Positions 1 to 13,355 of a DNA stretch of 64,000 nt are shown here, piece after piece. The translations under genes and the position numbers were made by a program. Every line of letters begins with the position of its first letter. Position 1 is the first letter of the stretch. Origin of the DNA: Pestalotiopsis fici W106-1 (Eukaryota > Ascomycota > Sordariomycetes > Amphisphaeriales > Sporocadaceae); NCBI RefSeq assembly GCF_000516985.1, contig NW_006917101.1, positions 2,348,834-2,412,833 on the forward strand, given 5' to 3'. The notes under the pieces are model-generated. The model saw nothing but the letters and a program-made list of their open reading frames with translations. It was not told the origin of the DNA and did not search any database.

Positions 1-768
1 CCGTCCGGCGATCGTCGCTAACCATTAGCATTCTGTCATGCGAATCCACTGCCCTTAACCCAACGGCGACGTTTCGTACCCTAACTCTATATGTTGATCG
101 TGCTTGCTGGGGAAAAATCAGGCCCCGCTGCTGCTGACTGCCACTGGACCCTTGGCCTGAAAGAAGAGAGGAGTACCGTAGTAGACTGTAGTAGTCTAGA
201 ATAAAGTGAGTAGGACTAGACCGGGTGCGCAGAGACAATAGTATTTCGTTAACAAGGACCCAGCAAAGACCGTTTCCTCGATCCGGTCTTCAAAAATATC
301 CCTGAAACTTTACATCCTCACAGGGCTGAGAAATATTGACCTGCAACCTACCTACGCGACCTCACGCCGTCTCTCATCGCGCTCCTCTTTCCGTCTGACT
401 GCGGGCCCCCTTTTTCTTCTTATTTCACTGCAAACCGGATCCGGCGAATTTACTACTACTGGCAACCATTCCCATCTTTGACCTGGATCAGTCTCGTCGG
501 CTGTTTGGTGCTCAAGCAATTTTACTCAGTGCACTGCCCGTTGCCCAAAAGAAAAAAGAACCAAGCCTGCGCCAGGACTCTCTCACGTACTTATATCTAT
601 AACATCCGGCGAGTTTGCTACAATAAGCCTCTCGGTATAAACACGATTCGGCCCCCGGATGGGACACTCGCTTGGGTCACTCGTCCTTCACGCAAAGACT
701 ACCCAAAGACAACAGTGTTTATACTTCTTATTTGCTTTTCTTTGCTTGTTGAATAATAACCGGTTGTG
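1..768. other. intergenic, promoter side of the first regulator
   Basis: No credible coding sequence is seen. The stretch is the upstream region of the Zn2Cys6 gene starting at 769. A pyrimidine-rich tract lies at about 360-430 and a short TAGTAG-rich stretch at about 178-200. The 92-codon reading frame at 478-756 has no family resemblance or codon pattern that I would support. Confidence 0.6.
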
Positions 769-3065
769 ATGCCCGCCGTCATGGCCCTCTTTCCCCACGA
801 TGCTGGTGTTGGCGGTGGTGCAGCGGCCGCAAACCCGAGAAAGGCCAACCAAGCGTGTTATTCATGCCGTAAGCAGGTCAGTCACTATACACACATGGCG
901 GTGTTGTGTGGAACCCCTCATGTGGTACAGACGACGAATGCTGACACTCGCCGCAGAAGCGCAGATGTGACAAGGCCTTGCCCGCGTGCTCCTTATGCTC
1001 TAGAATGGCACGGCATTGTGATTGTGAGTAATCAAATCATCCTTCGTGGCGAACATCTTTCTCGGGATCATCACGTTGTCGCTTCATTTTCATGCCTCTG
1101 TCCCATCTTATTTGGTACCATGAGGAACCCAGAAACACGAATCGTTGGCTGACCAAATTACGTCCCAACGTCAGACTCCGAAGTGCAGCCCGCTCCGACT
1201 GCCGAGGATTTCGCTTTGCTGCAAGAGAAGTTGCGTCAGCTGGAAGATCGATTATCTTATACAGGGACCTCCTCGGATGTCAGCGTCGGTCACCTTAGTC
1301 CGCCAAGCGCTCCAATATCACATGCTGGCCATACGCCTCAACTCTTAGGCAGAGAACCGTTATGGCAGCACGGTCTGGGCAGTTTTCCAGCTGCAGCCTT
1401 TCTCGATTCACGGATGTTCCAATGGAGTGGGTTGCAAATACCCAAACCATCCGGTGACATACCACCTGTAAGTGCTGCGACACCTGTGTACGCTGGGTAT
1501 GCACCATCTATGAATCCACCGTGGCAATCAACTGCTCTGTAGGAGAGACTCATGTTCTTATCTATCGCCATGTCTGTTGTGCTACTGAAACACGAGGTTG
1601 ATTCCTACGATAGTCGTTTGATCTTGAAAGACTGAGGCTGACTTAAGAACCCTCATCTGCAGGATGTATTGCAATGCATTGGCAGTGCAGATGACTTGGG
1701 GCAAATACTATCCGACTATTTTGGCGACATACATCCCTGGTTTCCCATTGTGCCAAGAAAACGGATGACATTGAGCTACCAGATATGGGAGGCGGGCAGT
1801 GATATCGCCTTGCTGCTACTGGCAATGAAGCTCATTACCTCACAGCCGCAGCGCGGTTTCGCAGCGTCAGAAAACTACCTCTATACAGCGTCGAAACGAT
1901 ACGCGGCTCTGCTCGAAAACGTAGGAACTACTTCGATAGTGTACTTGCAGGCTATACTCCTAATCTCTCTTTACGAATACGGCCAGGGGGTATATCCAGC
2001 TGCGTACATGACAGTCGGCCAATGCATTAGATACGCCGAGTTGCTGGGGTTGCCTTCTTACAGGAACACTAGTGCTGTCCTGGGTCATCCTGTCAGTTCT
2101 TTCTGCCATTCTCTCTTCGAATAAAAGAACGAGACATGAATTAGAAAGAGGTAGAAAGATTGCTGACCATTACGCATATGCAGATAACATGGGCTGATGC
2201 CGAAGAACGCCGAAGGGTATGGTGGGGTGTATATATTATGGACAAGCTCGTAGCCCTGGGATCATACAGGCGGCCAATGTGTACTGAGCCGACAATGGAC
2301 GAGCACCTTCCGACCGACGATAAGGCGTGGGATATGGATGATAGCTCAAGGGCATACCAGCGACCAGTGTCTTCACCCTTGTCGGAAGCACAGTCGCCAT
2401 TTGCCCGGCTCTGCCAGTCAGCACTCCTGGCGGGACGAGCGCTTCAACACCACGCTGATCTAGAGCGACGCAAAATCAGTGGGGCGCGATACGATTTTAC
2501 CGACGTTGGGCGGCTCCTTGAGGATGCGCACGTGCTATGTAAAGCAATGGGTCATGACTTCACATCCGACCCAGCATCATATTTTCATCTGGTGGCAGCC
2601 CGATGCCTCAACTTCAATGCCGTACTGCGGATGCTGGGCATGTATGCAACGGGTGAGTCGCTGCGCGGCGTTGGGTCCGAGTGGAACGAAGAGGAGATGG
2701 CGCTTCAGATGACGGCCATGGACGGCGTCAAGAAGACAGCAGCTCTAGTGCGCGACTTTGCCGCCGATTTATTTGCCTTTATCTCGCTCGATGAGGACGT
2801 GGTTAAAACGCCGCCCATTGTGCTAGACGCCTTTTACCTGGCGTCCAAAGCCCACCACGATGCATGGAAAGAAACGGGCGACCCAGTCGCTGAGAGTAGC
2901 CTCGAGACCACCCGAAAGTGCCTCGTTCGCCTCAGTGGTCGATGGCGCCTTGGCAAGGAGTTGCTGGACATGCTCGAGACCCATGAAATGAATTATATTG
3001 TCGGCGCCAATTTCCATGACGATAAACTGGGTGGTATCCCATTGGTGTACCCAGTCATGTCGTAG
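769..3065 (+). CDS. Zn2Cys6 transcription factor with fungal-specific regulatory domain
   Basis: Five exons are read as 769-876, 957-1023, 1175-1467, 1663-2091 and 2184-3065, giving 592 aa. The zinc cluster is split by intron 1: ACYSCRKQ is followed by KRRCDKALPACSLC and RMARHCDY, so all six cysteines with CX2C and CX6C spacing are present. A short coiled stretch follows (LLQEKLRQLEDRL), as in many dimeric fungal regulators. The middle domain contains the typical AEERRRVWWGVYIMDKL segment of the fungal-specific domain (PF04082 type). ATG at 769 is used; the in-frame GTG at 766 is ignored. Family knowledge predicts a nuclear DNA-binding activator or repressor. The target is unknown, and the convergent neighbour MCR1 gives no clue. 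Confidence 0.9.
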
Positions 3066-3533
3066 GGACTGATACAAAACCCAAGCATGGTTGTGTTGGG
3101 CCGGATTTGCGATACGAAAAAGGGGAGGGAGAGAAAAGCGCGGAGGAAACGAGAACTCGAAGACTGGCAAGTCTGTTTTATGGATGAACGAAATAGCATT
3201 GCTTGGCGTCTGTATTGCATTGTGATTACTATTATTCCCCCAGGCCAGATTATTAGCATTATCATTTTCCCTGGGCATGGCTAGATATTTGGATATGTCA
3301 TCTATGGCTGTAAATAAATTGTATAAGTAATCCGATTACGCATGACTGAAATCTGTCATGAGCATCTATTCAGTGCACAAGCAATAGAAAATGGGCACCT
3401 TGGATCAAAAGCAGTTCATTATTGTGACTTCCCGTGTCGCCGTCTAGGTCGCTAATCTAGCTCTAACAAATAAGCGGGAAAAGGGTAGTAGAATACACGT
3501 TGTCTAGTAGTAAATCTAGTGTTGCAAAACACT
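3066..3533. other. intergenic between convergent genes
   Basis: These 468 bases separate the 3' ends of the Zn2Cys6 gene and MCR1 and presumably carry both 3' UTRs. The stretch is AT-rich near 3300-3480. No other structure is seen. Confidence 0.6.
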
Positions 3534-4754
3534 CTAGAACTTGTACACTTGGTCCTTGGAGTAACCGAGCTCCTGGAGGATACCAGTCAGCTCGCCCTGG
3601 TCCTTGGGGCTGACCTTGGCGCCAGAGACAGCCTTGTACAGGCCGGGAGGACCGCACACAAAGACCTTGATGTTGTCGCTCTTGGGCTCGGGAAGGACCG
3701 TCTTGAGGAGGTCCTTGGTGATGAAGCCCTTGCCGCCGGCCCACTCCTTGGGTGGGTTGTCAAGGACGTAAAAGGCGCGGAAGCGCTGGGGGTAGGTGTT
3801 TTCGAGGTCCTCAAACTCGCGCTTGAGCAGAATGTCCTCCTCGGAAATGTTGCCAAAGACCAGGGTCACCTTGGTCTTGTCCTCGGGGTTGTTGAAGATG
3901 CCGCGGGCCAGCTGGTACATGGGGGTGATGCCGGTGCCTCCGGCAATCAGGGCAATGTGCTGGTGCTTGTTGGTCTCCCAGGCGTACTTGGGCAACGGGC
4001 CCTTGAAGTCCAGTCGTTGACCGGGAACCATGTCATGCATGTGTGTCGACATGGGGCCGTTGGGGTACTTCTTGACGATCAACTCGAGGTAACCTCTGGT
4101 GTCTGTTGTGTTTGTCAGCATGGCGCATTTGGCGGCAGCGGATTTAAACCAAAAATAAACCACCCAAAACTTACCCTCGTCACTGGTGGGAGTGTAGGGT
4201 CGGAGAACAGGCTTCTCGGCGCCAGCATCCTTGAACTTGGTCAAGAGGGCGCTGGCCACCTTGAGACCCGAGACCATGTCATCCTCGGGGAGCTTGAAGC
4301 GGAATTTCTTTGTGTTGTGGTTGATGATCTCAACGTCTTCCAAGAGCAACGAAATGAAACCTTGGTCGCCGCCGGTGAACGCCTCCTTGGCCGGACCGCT
4401 CGCAATCTTCTTCTCGGCCTGCTGGGCGACGCTCTTGCCCTGCGGCGTAGCGAAGAAGTAGTATCCGGCACCACCGACAGCGGCGGCACCCGCACCGAAG
4501 ACCAATGGGTTGGTGCCCTTCTTTGCGGGCTCGGTTGCGTAGGATCGCGAAGAAATGGCCGCCTTGAAGACATCATGTTAGCCGTGAGTATAACATTTCC
4601 CCCACCCTAACAAGAGCTACGAGACGCGAAAGCTCAGAGGAGCTTGGGTGGTTGGAGCTTTGAAGCTTTGAAGCTTTGCAGAAGCTCTGGCCTGTCGGAT
4701 TCAACTTACGCGCTTCAGCGGTTGCGCCGCTCTGAATGCTGCTCTCGAAAACAT
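3534..4754 (-). CDS. MCR1: NADH-cytochrome b5 reductase, mitochondrial (MCR1 type)
   Basis: Three exons (4754-4710, 4562-4175, 4102-3534) give 333 aa, close to the usual size. The second exon begins after a CTAAC branch site and TTCAAG acceptor. The N-terminus is basic ([15 protein letters not shown]), followed by a single hydrophobic anchor (about [17 protein letters not shown]), matching an outer-membrane/intermembrane-space enzyme. The FAD-binding RPYTPT motif precedes SDE at the second exon junction. The NAD-binding [12 protein letters not shown] and CGPPG motifs follow, and the protein ends in VYKF. The family moves electrons from NADH to cytochrome b5 and supports ergosterol synthesis and oxidative-stress defence. 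The reading frame across intron 2 stays open, so an unspliced form would carry about 24 extra residues. Confidence 0.95.
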
Positions 4755-5623
4755 GGTGGGCGGTGGGATGTGCGGGAAAAAAAGAAAAAGGAAAAGTCTA
4801 TCAGCAATTCCAAAGGCTGACTTCTAAACTCAATTGAGTGGTGGAATGGGTAGAAAAAGTCGAGGCGCGCGAGAAGAGGCTCCCCAAAGGCTCTGTCGTC
4901 AGTCTGCCGATCAATGGTGGGATCGGCAACCAGTAGGCCGAACTAAGCGTTGGATTCATGACGTAGACAAACAATCACGTGATGGCGATTTCTCTGAATG
5001 TGCTGATGCCCTCTCACCATCCAATGGCACTAAATTGTGCATGTCAAGAGAAATTATTTTCCCCCACGAGGTTGGGAAAAGATATGAATGAGCATTGCTG
5101 CCAATTTTTTTTTTTGGTCAGGCATATATCAGTAATGTTCCAGTATTGAAACAGCAAATTACGGTGGCTCTAGACTATCTTGCCAATTGCTTACACAGGG
5201 GACCGCCAGTTACTACCTGACAACCCGGGTAAGTGCTTGACGAAAAAGGCCAAAAAGATATGCCTGCAATAGAGATAGTGCAACTATCACACATTCAAAT
5301 TAAACTTGACTCGAAACCGCGAAATTCAAATAGTGGTAAAATTGTCTGACTTGTTTCAAGGTATGCGCTTGATTTCCTCATCTTGTGTTTGTAATAGATG
5401 ATCATGATGACTGATGCTATAGACAAAAAAAGTTTTGGTTGCATGCAAATGCTGTCTGTTGTATGTATGGATGGACAAATGAAAACCAGTTACATGCCGT
5501 TCATCAACGAATGTCGTTATTGGAACCATATCTCTCACATACCCAGCCATGGCTGCCCGGCAACCTGGCAAGATCCAAAGCATTGCCCCTCACATTCCTC
5601 ATGAAGAGAGATTTCATACAATG
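4755..5623. other. intergenic, MCR1 upstream region
   Basis: This is the promoter of MCR1 (minus strand) and the 3' flank of the next minus-strand gene. A T-rich run lies at about 5105-5116. No supported coding sequence or RNA gene is seen. Confidence 0.55.
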
Positions 5624-8600
5624 CTACTGTCCATGTAGCTTCTCTTTCAAGTATACCAGGGCAGCATATCCGGAGCAGCACGAAGTCGTCATACCATGAG
5701 CACACCAAGGGCATCTGACCGTGGTGGTGATAGCTGCCGAAACACCAAGGAGCTTGTCTTCGATTACAGAGTCAGGCTTAGCCATGCATTCGTAGACTCT
5801 AGACGGCATATCGTGGAAAAAGTGGCAATTGCAGCATTGTACGAGCACCTTGGCCATTGGGTCGCCCTTCTTCTCCGACATTCCAGCTTTTTGATGAGAA
5901 AGCGAAACCCTCGGTGTGTACATTGGACGGACGGTGCGATTCGAAGGACCTCCAGGCGTCGGCGCAGCTTTGCGTGCTTCTTTCAAGTAGGCTGCGCCAG
6001 CGGAAATAATGCCCGATGCCTCCTGGCTGCTTGAGCTATCATAACGAGGCGGCTTCATGGCGGAACGAAGAGGGTGGGGCGTCTCAATCTCCATCTCAGT
6101 TGGTGGAGAATTGGGAAGGCTCACAGATGATGCTGCAGCTTTGTTCCTCTTCAATGTCGAAGATGGAAGTCGGTCATGGAGAAGGGAACTATTCGTGCTG
6201 AGGTCAATGGAGGACAGCGCCTTTGGCGCCAAGGGCTGTCGCTTCAATGGCCCTTCGTCATTCTCTGCTTCTTCCTCCAATAGCGGTTCTGCAAAAGCCC
6301 TCAGGCTTGGCGATCGTATGGATGAAGACCTCGACAGAACATGCTCAGGGGTTCCTCCTCGCGTTGTACCGTCAGAGTGTTCGGCATCCAGGGAAATTGT
6401 GTGTCTATCGCCAGACTTGTCCTGTACATGTGTCTCCAATCCTCTTGTTTCTGAGAGCGACAAGTCTGTCATTTTTGAGCGATATGTCCTTTTAGAGGGT
6501 CGCTCATCTCCAAGTTTTCCCTCATTTGTTCTACCTCTGGCAATATCCAGAGAAGAACCTCTCTGAGATTGTGGTCTAGAGATATCTGGAGTGGTTGCGG
6601 GTGATGGCGAGTGGGGTGGATCATTATGAGTGGATGAGGAAGACCTCTCGGAGACAGTCTGACTAGGTCCGTCCTCAAGAGTCACTCTGACCAGGTTGTT
6701 CTTTTCCAGAGACGTTGGTGCTGCTGAATAAGTGCCCAATCCATCAAGCGGCGGTACAAAACTCTCTCTGTCATGTGCAGAAAGGGTGGGCGAATCGCAT
6801 ATTTCTTCAGACTCTGTACCATCAATAGCTTTTTGCTGTTCCTTGTCACGAGCTTCGTCAATCCTCTCGCCTTCTCGAGTGGCGTCAGCATCCGTGACCC
6901 ATACAAGATCCTCATCTTCATACATGTCCTCGACTGGCTCATTTTCCTGGCACTCGTCTTGTACGGGCGAGCGCAGTTCCAAAGATGGTGGCGCATAGGA
7001 TTCCGATACGAAGGTGAAATAGTCAGATGGCTTCGGAGCTCTGTGCGTTTGGTCATCATATTGCGCCGCTGCGGTAGAGGTCTCATCGGTCTCGCTGAGA
7101 CGGCCATCTCTCCTTGATGTTACGCGTGGCCCTCTCATCTCTGTGACGCGCGGGGACCGCCTCAGCTCACCATGGTCATGAGTTGACGCAGGTGGTGCAA
7201 TAGGCTTCAGACCGATCCTGTTGGGCCCAAGCCCATTCCTGTCTCCCCTCCGTGAGTCAGGTCGAATTATGGTTGCATGGGCATGATCAGAAAATTTCTC
7301 GCTTTCCGTATGGAAACTATGAGACTCTGAGAGCTGATCAACTGCATCCGTATACACGCTAGCATAACTTCTATTGCTCCGGGGGCTCATGGCCGGGGAA
7401 GGTACTTCAGCCATCCGGACTTGAGGCTGGACAGGACTTTGTGGCTGGCCTACATGAACAAAGTTGCGCCGCGTTTCTTTGGCATGATGATCGTTGGAAT
7501 TATCAAAAAGAGCTTGTCTCGGTGACGGTATCGGCAGCGCAGAGGACTCGGGCTGCTGACCTCCGGCCTGCATTTTCTTGTTCGGCGGTCGTCGTCGACT
7601 CTCATTTGCAATGGGCGCCTCTGGAACTTGATGCCTGGTGTACAAATGGCGAGTATTCACAAAATCTCCCCTCCCGGAGTCGCTGCTAGAGTCTCGCGAC
7701 TGGAGAATGTTTGCTTGAACCTGAAGCTGTCTTCCTCGAATTGTTTGTCCTCCTTCACGTTGATCATTACTTTGAGGGACATTAGGCGCAGCCGCAGGCA
7801 CTGCATGGGTCGCGCTCTGGCTCACTGTATGCGTATCTGCCAGAGACTCGGTCTTTCCAGCGGATTCGGGGCGCTTCTGCGTCGCCTCTTCGCTCGAATC
7901 CGAGTGTTTGGCGTACAAGTATGAGGGTCCTTTCAGCCTAGCCAGTAGAGAGTTGCTGCGACCATGGTTGGATGATCTGCGTTCCTTTGTCTGCTTCAAC
8001 TCTTGCGATGACTGCGATTGCGACGAGGAAGAGTTTGACAAGATGGAAGGCGGCTTGCGCGGATTTAGAAAATCCATGTCACCTCTTTGTCCGGACTTGT
8101 GCAGGGCGTATGCTGTACCCGCCCGAAGTGAGCTTACGTCTTCCATGCTGGCCCTGGCACTGGAATCTGTCTTCTGGCTGGTGTTTGAGCTATTTCCGGG
8201 CAGTCTGAAGCCGGAAAAGAAACCTTTGCTCTTGGGCTTGCTGTTCTCCTCTGCCGCCGGGTGCTTCAAGAGGTTATGGTGATTTGTCATGGAGTCGGGA
8301 GGATAGTGACTGGTGGTACGGCTTAAATTCCTGTCGCTGAGCTTCTGATGTTGATCCAACTCAGGAGCGGACAGGGACCGTTCAGTCGATATTGAAGGTC
8401 GGCCCTGGGCAGTACTTTGCGGGGGTGCCTTGCTAAGCCTCCTGGTAAAAGATTTTCTGCCGGCCTTCTCTTGGCGATTCTCCTCCTTCTTTTTCTCGGC
8501 GGCTTCGCGCTTCTTGTCCTTCTTCTTGCTCTGACCATAAACAGCCCAGCTGGGCGATTGGCAGATGGATGATTGATCAGAAAATTGGGCTTCTTCTTCG

Positions 8601-9201
8601 TCTCCTTCTGGCTCCGAAAAAGTCACAGTCTTTGTCCGTTCGACAGTGTCCTTAGGAGGTTCCTTCTGGGGGCCTGGCTCAATGGGCGATTGCGCATCCT
8701 TCTCGTCATCTGTCCTTACAGCAACAGCCGAGGAAACAGAGTGCGGGACGGAAATGGAAAGCGAAGGCAGAGCAGAGGCCCTGCGGGAGGCTTTCATCAT
8801 CATATGCGGGCGCTGGCGAGGGGCAGGCGGAAGAGCGCTGGCATGCCGAGCTTTCAGTACCGGATTAGGCTGTGCGGAAGAAGCTGATCTTGTAATGGGG
8901 GCTCCTAGTGGTGTGAGCGGCGGTGTTGAACCAATGTCTTGTAGTCGCTGAATCTATAGAGCGCAGAATCAGCTATGAGTGGTGGGCGGAGTTGGGGAAC
9001 GCAGCCAATGCCAACACGAAGCGAGGCTCCATGGCAGAGTCGCAGCCGGGAAATACACACCTTGTATTTTTTTTCCAGCGCGAGCATCCGGGTGAGACTT
9101 TCCGCCCTCATCGGTAATTCGGGTTTTGCATTCTGTAGTGTCGTCATATTGCCGGTGACGCGGCCAACTAAAAGAAGGGCGATCCGGTAATGTGTTTCAA
9201 T
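5624..9201 (-). CDS. large disordered protein with conserved N-terminal helix and C-terminal cysteine motif; 5' end unresolved
   Basis: The main exon runs from about 8952 to 5624. An upstream exon (about 9201-9062) reads IETHYRIALLLVGRVTG and continues to ESLTRMLALEKKYK; it begins after a pyrimidine-rich acceptor and ends at GTGTGT. The nearest ATG in that exon is at 9147, but the family-like sequence extends above it, so a 5' exon further upstream is likely. The centre, roughly 850 residues, is Ser/Pro/Arg-rich and low in complexity, with a Lys/Glu-rich KKDKKREAAEKKKEE segment. The last 75 residues hold CCNC, YEC, CPWC and SCC, which looks like a CX2C...CX2C zinc-binding knuckle, and end in VYLKEKLHGQ. 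I do not recognise the family. The conserved ends with a variable middle suggest a scaffold, but that is inference. Confidence 0.75.
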
Positions 9202-12200
9202 CTGGAGAAGGGGACAAAAAAAGAGACCCTTGGTTAGGGAGTATATCTGCGTATTCTGAATACGGATGGGATTTCCAGGGGTGCGGCGTTGCCGGTGAAA
9301 GCCGCGTCCACAAAATGTGACAGTAGACAGACACTGGCGCTTCGTTGATGCGCTCCTGTCGCATGCAGGAATGTATTGAGGAGATGATCTGGAAAAGTCT
9401 CGGAGCCGGGATAGAGGCGGTGACAGTGACACCTCAGTGGCCGCGGGGGGTGAATGTAGAATGGAATGCAAAGCTGCCTTGAATGGCAGCAAATTGCACT
9501 ATGTACTTTCCGTACGGCCGGCTGATATTTTCTTTGATTAGATGTGTTGATTTTTGCCGAGAGCTGGGCCGGGGAGCCAGCAACCTTCTGTATTCCGTTG
9601 CGTCTTCTAGAACGACAAGCGAGTCGCTCGATTGTGAAGTCGGAATCACGATGCTAGCAAGTTGCAATGTGCGCTTCCAAGGTGCTGGGCAAAACTTGAA
9701 AGGTACCTAGGTAGCTGGCAGTTGATGTTGAAAAGTGCTTCCTGTAGGGTCACCTAGGTAGGTAGATATCCAAGAAGACTCAGATTTCCTTGTACATTGG
9801 TAGGCGTGACAGTTGGCACGGAAAAGAGTCAGCGGCCAACTAGTGCCAGAATTGTTTGTTGATGCCACGCCGCCAGCCAGATGAAAGATTTAGTATGGAA
9901 AGAGAAGAAAGTAAAGAGCTGGGATAGAGTTCAAGTGATTAAAGAAAGAAAAGAGAACAGAAAAAGGCCAGTGTTTGGCTTGTGAGAATTGGCAGTGCGC
10001 ACACTCGCATGTTTTTTTTTTTCGCCTCTGATGTACTTCTGAAGCGGCGGCAGGAAGCGAGCAAAAAAAGGCATGAACCCTCGCTTCAGCTTACATCTAT
10101 AATGTGTACCTGGGTGAGAGGAGCGATATACCAATACTCGCCGACCAGACCTACCTACCTTACATACACGATGACTTCAACACGAGATGTCCAGCCGAAA
10201 AAGGTGCCACTAGGCCAAACCAGGCGGAGAGACTAGACACCAGAAATACCCTGCGCTAACTAGTATGTAGCTGGGACACATGGAAGTAGTACGCACAAGG
10301 TAGTAGACAGGGTAGGTAATTGCCAAAACGAGAAACAATCGATTGCACGGAACGTGGAGTAATACCTCCAAGTCAGTCTCAAGGGAAGGGCGAAACAGGC
10401 GGCGCTGATCACTCTTGGCTGTAGACCCAGACACGTTGTGGGTGGCCGTGGCATTGCCTGGGTGGCGCACAGGTGTGGTATCAAGGTAGACAAGTAGACC
10501 ATAGCATGTATGTGGCTCGCTCAGGCGACGCTTTGGACGGCTGATGAGAACGATTCGACCACGATCTCCGAACGAGATCTCCGACTAGAAGATCCCGGGC
10601 AGTTTTTGACATGGGCAGTCTGCAGCAGCATTGAGCAGCTGAGGTTTGCCTGTCAGTAATTTTTAGAATGAATGGAAAGGGCTGGATTACGGCAAACGGC
10701 AACGTGCGTCTCGCGTACCTATCCAAAGGTACACATACATCAACCATAAAGGTAACAAACACACAAGCGGCAGAAGCTCATTTGCTGCGCATGCCAATGT
10801 CGCTTCTACAGACGCAGGCAACTTACTTCCTGCATGCGCATTCAGAATGGAACTATCGAGGAGGTTGAGCCCATCGAGGGTTGGCAGGCTGCGAGATCAT
10901 ATGCCTGCCACACCATGGTACATGGAAACGCAAATAGCCAATTACATACAACATCGCTTCACAAACACAGACACACACATCATATCATCCATGATATCCA
11001 TACATGACAAGGTGGCATGGTAAGTTGAATAACCTTTGAAGCCACGAGCCTGGACTTTGAGTTGGCATTGGCTTTTACTAAAGGTATATAGGCTCAAGGT
11101 TAGGTTGGGCCTTGCAGACCCTGGATGGCGGGTCCAAAACGGCGGCAACGGACCCGGAACTGCTACGCCACGCTTCTGTTCCAGGCCTAGCTCTGTTCTC
11201 TAGTTGATCTAGTGTCGCTACGGTACCTGAGTGCCCCATCCCTTGGCTTGTTTCCTGATTTCCCGCCAACTGCAACAACGGGTCCCGCCCCCTCAGTACC
11301 TACTACCTACGCTGTAGTAGAATAAAGATCAGCCGGCCACTCCAGAGTTACAATTACATTGACAGATCGTGATGGCCACATTCTTCAACCGCCTATTGAA
11401 TTCTCAGTATCTTGAAATGAAGACCAATACTGTTGCAATTGAATATTGGAGCACTCAAATTGAGACTGCTGCACCTTTTGGCAAGTCCATTTCGTTCTAT
11501 CAACACCTCGTCGTCAGTGCAACGCAACTGGAAACACCCATCAACTCAGTAGCGCAGGTGAGAGCACGGAATGTCTTTGCGGCTCCCTTGGCTCCTCCCT
11601 TGGCCCCCTTGGCTCCAGGCATTAGCTAGGTAAATGCAACGACCTCGGGAGCAATCAATTCATGGAACAGATCTAATGTATGGGCATTGCTTCTCCCACG
11701 ACCGCTGTGGAGTCGGCTTACCTGAAACTGCAAGCTTTTTTCAAAGTGTCCTTCTGCGTCGTTGCTCAAAAGAAAGGTTGATCCCGTTACATACTGACAA
11801 GAGTACAATATGTAAGGAGAGGGAGGAAAATGCCCTGTCGGTCGCTTAGGGTTCGCTGCCGCTACAATGCAACCATGTTCGTATTCCGGTACGATGACGA
11901 CCTAGGTAAAGGAAAACGAAAATTTACAGCGACAGTGGCCTGATCTCCTCCTCCATGAGGCATCTTGGCCATTGGCAGAAGACAAATGGCTAGCCACCTG
12001 TTGACTTTGCAGTACAGCTCAGCATCTCGTCGCATCGCAGCGGCGCACTGAACAACCTGAACGGTCTACCATCATGTCTTTTGAATTTTGCAGCAAGACG
12101 TTCCAGATTTCAGGATTCTTTGGCTGACTACATGTATACTACTCCCTACATAGTAGGCAACCAGGATTCCCCAGCTTTCCGGACCCTGATGTCGCCTTAC

Positions 12201-13355
12201 CAGGGGGGTTGCACTGGAGGATCGTCGCTTCTTCTGCACTAACAAAATAATGGAGCCGGCCCGCGATGCTTGCTGATGCATACATTAATGTACCTAGCAG
12301 CTGGGAACTTGGAAACACAACCTCAAGCGTTATGTAAACCTCGGAGAATATCATCCTCCCTAACTTTATCCAATTTAGCCGCCTCCTGCACAGGAGGGAT
12401 ATTGTTATTATTGTTATTACATATCGCGCGTCTACTCTGTTGTCTGCATGTACATGATCGGATATCCAGGTAGCGACAATCCAAAAGAGCCAGCATCGCG
12501 AGTCTGTAATCCAGGCTGCCCAATAGCAAATACCACCCCCGACAAGCTGTACAGGGTCTGGCGCAGCCAAAACAAAAAAAAAAAAAAATCCAAGGGACGT
12601 AACGAGTCTCAATGTACATCCAAGAAAGTAGTACCTCGAAAGCCACATACTCCATAGTCATCCGGTCGACGCCGCAATCTATTCGTAATGTATCGACGAA
12701 AACGTGCCAGACCTCGCGGGAATAACTGGTCGTCGGTCGCGTTACGCAAAACCTCGGGGAGTCAAAAGAACCCAACAGCGCATCTCATGCCAGTGGCGCA
12801 GCTGCTGCTTTGGACCTGCTCATCCTCACAGTTGGGGTCAACATCAAGGGGGTGGGATGATGGCAAGTCAAACGATGTCTGTGGCGTTGGTTGATCTCGG
12901 CAATTCTTCATTGGCATGAGTTGATTGGCTTTGCCCAAGTCGCAAAGAATGACGGAAAATAACGTCAAAAGCTGAACAGGAATCTCTTTCCGAAATAACC
13001 GCCCAGAGATGGCACTGTTCTTGTGCTGTTACAGCCTCGACATGTATCCTAGTTGAAGCCAACCGAGATGCGATACGTGAATTGCGCCATCAATGGTCTA
13101 TTTCTAGAAAACAGGATGTACAGACACGGTACTTTTCGGGATATTATTTGGTGCTGCCAATATTCATTTCGCTAGAATAAGAACTTGCTCGACGGAAGGG
13201 TTTCATTCTCGTCTAATTAAAGAGATGTACCTAATGCCACCGGGAATAAAACGCCATGCTTCTGTTTCTTTTCGCCAGCACTATAAACCCTCCAAAAGAG
13301 AAAACAACACTATTGCCATGTTGTGCAAGAGGAATGCACGCCAGGGTAGCATTCG
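9202..13355. other. about 4.1 kb without a supported gene
   Basis: Open frames here are at most 169 codons, overlap on both strands, and show no recognisable domain or splice-joined continuity. The part next to 9202 may hold the 5' exon and long leader of the minus-strand gene before it. Copies of a CCTAGGTAGGTAG-type motif occur at 9701-9714 and 9753-9765. Homopolymer runs occur at about 10012-10021 (T) and 12574-12588 (A). I see no tRNA, transposon ends or CRISPR-like array. Confidence 0.5.

Noticed and set aside
3519..4610. 363-codon plus-strand open frame
   Set aside because: It is antisense to MCR1, whose spliced protein has clear family motifs. The plus frame has no domain and reflects codon bias of the minus gene.
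12139..12648. 169-codon minus-strand frame in the gene-poor block
   Set aside because: Low-complexity Phe run from a poly-A tract, no domain, and overlapping frames on the same strand.
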